A DNA stretch of 64,000 nt, from assembly GCA_964023205.1 (NCBI GenBank), contig OZ026837.1, forward strand, positions 11,385,479 through 11,449,478, given 5' to 3'. This document shows positions 60,201 to 64,000 of the stretch, one piece after another. The stretch's first letter is position 1, and each line of letters opens with the position of its first letter. The notes beneath the pieces were generated by a model, which had not been told where the DNA came from, made no database searches, and worked only from the letters and a program-made list of their open reading frames with translations. The DNA comes from Lutraria lutraria (taxonomy: Eukaryota > Mollusca > Bivalvia > Venerida > Mactridae). Made by a program: the position numbers and the translations under genes.

Positions 60201-63200
60201 ATACAAATGATGACTCTCAGTGCAACCTACTTTACAATATTCAAAGTATAACACTGTGCAAACTTACTTAATTTTAATTCATTATGCAGAAATTATAAAC
60301 TTTGTTTCCATTCAATTTCTGCATTATCAGACATATGTTTTTAAAATTTTAGTGCAGGAAGAAAATGCTATGCCAGTGCGCTAAAAGTTATCAGATAAAT
60401 ATAGTCCAAATTAAATTAGGCATGCAGGCCTGATGCAGAAACACCACCTAAAGTGCCCGCTGGCGTTCGACATGTTGTAGCCTTGAGCCTTTAATCAAGT
60501 TTTTGCTGGACATAACACAATCATCCTACATGCACCAGTGTTCAGACAAACACAAAAATCAAACAAATGCACCAAGAATCTCTATCAGAACTTAGCCATA
60601 CACAAAATGAAGTGATTAATACTACTAAACATAAACTTGATAAGAAGTGGAGTTCGAAATGCTCTACTGCATCCAAACCAATATAAAATGAAAAATATCC
60701 TGAAAAGAAACATACATTAAATGCTGGAAGTCTAAACTAAACACATAGATATATGGATGAGAAAATGAGATAGAAATATACTGATCTTTTTAGTGTGCTG
60801 GATATCAAGGGCATCCACATATCGCCATCATCCCATTGTATCCACATCAGTTGACCTGGCAAAAGAGAAAACAGAACGGCAGTTAGAATGTGATCAAAAG
60901 GGGATTAGTAACGTGACACACCCAGTTTGATTCCCAGTCATAAAAAATTCCTGTACATAAAATTCAAAAATAAAATTTGATTTTACTCAACACGTTTTAC
61001 AAGTCATCTTACTTGACAAGTGTCAGGTAGTACTGGTTAGAATACAGTCCAGGAAAACTGGTTAGCTGAATCCTACTCTCCAATTCGATTTGTAGAGGCA
61101 TCTTTGTCCAGATCCAGAGTATAAGTTTATGTGAAGTCAATATATTCAATCATGCATTATGTAACATGCTCAGCCTATCATCAAGTATGACACCATCTGA
61201 ATTTTCCACACTTTCCGAATTACTGGTTCCATCTCTCAACTTCATCCTTAGTGAAAGCGTCCACAAACAACTAGTTTGACAAAGATTCCTTACTTTATTC
61301 CTGCTGATGACAACCGCATATACTGTAACCCCTATATAACGATCATATCCAAACAAGCCTACTGGGTCATGAGTCACTGGACTGGTACGAGGGCCTTTCA
61401 ACTTGACTGGGACACAGGAAGACAATGAAACAAATATCCACTTTGGTGTAAGGAACCTAATATGTAGTGTAAGCCTATGGACAGCTGACTCTCAGACAAA
61501 ACCTCAGGCAGACAGATCCGGACTGTGATTAATGCAATTGAATATTGACAAGCATGAAAAATTTGAAAATACATGAACACCTGAATAAAAAGGTAAATAT
61601 ATACGGACTGTTTTAGTATGCTGGTTACTTTTGCTTCTACATTACAAATGATGACTCTCAGTGCAACCTACTTTACAATATTCAAAGTATAACACTGTGC
61701 AAACTTACTTAATTTTAATTCATTATGCAGAAATTATAAACTTTGTTTCCATTCAATTTCTGCATTATCAGACATATGTTTTTTAAATTTTAGTGCAGGA
61801 AGAAAATGCTATGCCAGTGCGCTAAAAGTTATCAGATAAATATAGTCCAAATTAAATAAGGCATGCAGGCCTGATGCAGAAACACCACCTAAAGTGCCCG
61901 CTGGCGTCCGACATGTTGTAGCCTTGAGCCTTTAATCAAGTTTTTGCTGGACATAACACAATCATCCTACATGCACCAGTGTTCAGACAAACACAAAAAT
62001 CAAACAAATGCACCAAGAATCACTATCAGAACTTAGCCATACACAAAATGAAGTGATTAATACTACTAAACATAAACTTGATAAGAAGTGGAGTTCGAAA
62101 TGCTCTACTGCATCCAAACCAATATAAAATGAAAAATATCCTGAAAAGAAACATACATTAAATGCTGGAAGTCTAAACTAAACACATAGATATATGGATG
62201 AGAAAATGAGATAGAAATATACTGATCTTTTTAGTGTGCTGGATATCAAGGGCATCCACATATCACCATCATCCCATTGTATCCACATCAGTTGACCTAG
62301 CAAAAGAGAAAACAGAACGGCAGTTAGAATGTGATCAAAAGGGGATTAGTAACGTGACACACCCAGTTCGATTCCCAGTCATAAAAAATTCCTGTACATA
62401 AAATTCAAAAATAAAATTTGATTTTACTCAACACGTTTTACAAGTCATCTTACTTGACAAGTGTCAGGTAGTACTGGTTAGAATACAGTCCAGGAAAACT
62501 GGTTAGCTGAATCCTACTCTCCAATTCGATTTGTAGAGGCATCTTTGTCCAGATCCAGAGTATAAGTTTATGTGAAGTCAATATATTCAATCATGCATTA
62601 TGTAACATGCTCAGCCTATCATCAAGTATGACACCATCTGAATTTTCCACACTTTCCGAATTACTGGTTCCATCTCTCAACTTCATCCTTAGTGAAAGCG
62701 TCCACAAACAACTAGTTTGACAAAGATTCCTTACTTTATTCCTGCTGATGACAACCGCATATACTGTAACCCCTATATAACGATCATATCCAAACAAGCC
62801 TACTGGGTCATGAGTCACTGGACTGGTACGAGGGCCTTTCAACTTGACTGGGACACAGGAAGACAATGAAACAAATATCCACTTTGGTGTAAGGAACCTA
62901 ATATGTAGTGTAAGCCTATGGACAGCTGACTCTCAGACAAAACCTCAGGCAGACAGATCCGGACTGTGATTAATGCAATTGAATATTGACAAGCATGAAA
63001 AATTTGAAAATACATGAACACCTGAATAAAAAGGTAAATATATACGGACTGTTTTAGTATGCTGGTTACTTTTGCTTCTACATACAAATGATGACTCTCA
63101 GTGCAACCTACTTTACAATATTCAAAGTATAACACTGTGCAAACTTACTTAATTTTAATTCATTATGCAGAAATTATAAACTTTGTTTCCATTCAATTTC

Positions 63201-63911
63201 TGCATTATCAGACATATGTTTTTAAAATTTTAGTGCAGGAAGAAAATGCTATGCCAGTGCGCTAAAAGTTATCAGATAAATATAGTCCAAATTAAATTAG
63301 GCATGCAGGCCTGATGCAGAAACACCACCTAAAGTGCCCGCTGGCGTTCGACATGTTGTAGCCTTGAGCCTTTAATCAAGTTTTTGCTGGACATAACACA
63401 ATCATCCTACATGCACCAGTGTTCAGACAAACACAAAAATCAAACAAATGCACCAAGAATCTCTATCAGAACTTAGCCATACACAAAATGAAGTGATTAA
63501 TACTACTAAACATAAACTTGATAAGAAGTGGAGTTCGAAATGCTCTACTGCATCCAAACCAATATAAAATGAAAAATATCCTGAAAAGAAACATACATTA
63601 AATGCTGGAAGTCTAAACTAAACACATAGATATATGGATGAGAAAATGAGATAGAAATATACTGATCTTTTTAGTGTGCTGGATATCAAGGGCATCCACA
63701 TATCGCCATCATCCCATTGTATCCACATCAGTTGACCTGGCAAAAGAGAAAACAGAACGGCAGTTAGAATGTGATCAAAAGGGGATTAGTAACGTGACAC
63801 ACCCAGTTTGATTCCCAGTCATAAAAAATTCCTGTACATAAAATTCAAAAATAAAATTTGATTTTACTCAACACGTTTTACAAGTCATCTTACTTGACAA
63901 GTGTCAGGTAG
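45180..63911 (+). repeat. 1,441-bp satellite, 13 nearly identical units
   Basis: Units start (at TACTGGTTAGAATACAGTCC) at 45180, 46621, 48062, 49503, 50944, 52385, 53826, 55267, 56708, 58149, 59591, 61031 and 62472. Spacing is 1,441 bp, with 1,440 and 1,442 where single-base indels occur. Each unit has minus-strand frames of 68 codons (91 in the last three, after a one-base loss in CTCAAACTTC) and 98 codons (60 in two units, after an inserted T). These recur only because the DNA does; neither has a recognisable domain. Diagnostic bases (TGGCGTCCG/TTCG, GACATAG/GAGATAG, ATATCACC/CGCC, GTTCGATTCC/GTTTG) give the unit order a b a b a b a a c c b c b. Confidence 0.97.
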
Positions 63912-64000
63912 TACTGGTTAGAATACAGTCCAGGAAAACTGGTTAGCTGAATCCTACTCTCCAATTCGATTTGTAGAGGCATCTTTGTCCAGATCCAGAG
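63912..64000 (+). repeat. 1,441-bp satellite, start of a further unit cut by the window end
   Basis: The first 89 bp of the next unit are identical to the core, so the array continues to the right for an unknown distance. Confidence 0.95.

Noticed and set aside
45369..63135. Repeated minus-strand open frames of 68, 91 and 98 codons in every satellite unit, which could be taken for a tandem gene family
   Set aside because: They recur only because the DNA repeats. They are short, lack any domain or upstream splice pattern, and change length with single-base indels (68 to 91 and 98 to 60 codons) instead of being protected. Identity is equally high outside the frames.

Overview
The window looks like nuclear DNA from a bilaterian invertebrate, most likely a bivalve mollusc. 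It is AT-rich and gene-poor, with eukaryotic splice signals. The strongest clue is many decayed tRNA-derived SINEs. Their bodies carry a paired ACTGGTTA / CTGGTTAG motif (V-SINE-like), and their tails read roughly GGCGTTAAACCC followed by A-rich AAACAAACAAAC. This type is common in clams and other bivalves. The species assignment is inference; nothing here fixes a genus.

Layout. 1-1.7 kb: the last coding exon of an atypical rhodopsin-like GPCR, the only convincing host gene. 1.7-12.5 kb: AT-rich non-coding DNA with three SINE copies, a dead LINE reverse transcriptase fragment (6.6-7.6 kb), a dead mariner N-terminal fragment on the minus strand (7.6-8.2 kb), an ATACTGT-ended MITE-like element and a possible minus-strand first exon (12.52-12.57 kb). 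12.66-15.70 kb: a foldback-type element with about 370-390 bp inverted arms, nine tandem RACGYTAWATGTCGCA motifs per arm and a 5-bp target duplication. It holds a second minisatellite, which is itself interrupted by a SINE. 16-33 kb: mostly unassigned AT-rich DNA, with a 17-unit, 20-bp minisatellite at 19.64-19.98 kb, more SINE and MITE copies, a 75-bp-arm hairpin at 23.5 kb and a signal-peptide-like first exon at 27.9 kb.

33-37.4 kb: a locus built by repeated local duplication. It contains exon-like units with splice donors, an inverted and tandem 78-bp AT-rich repeat, about 27 units of a compound minisatellite (a 21-bp core plus variable CTG and ATG runs) and a second, rearranged copy of the locus ends. 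37.7-39.1 kb: a MITE-like element and a dead mariner C-terminal fragment. 40.1-42.5 kb: roughly 2.7 copies of an ~880-bp tandem repeat.

42.67-64.0 kb (one third of the window): a tandem array with a 1,441-bp unit. It comprises a deleted edge unit, a diverged edge unit, 13 nearly identical units and the start of another, and it runs off the right end. Each unit carries a SINE-like segment (tRNA-like pol III boxes plus the V-like motif). Diagnostic bases show an a-b dimer higher-order structure that changes partway along. No conserved protein is visible in it, so it is best read as a satellite whose unit captured a SINE.

The genes do not form a pathway. The main interest is in repeat biology: the SINE-bearing satellite, the foldback element and the rapidly rearranging 33-37 kb locus.
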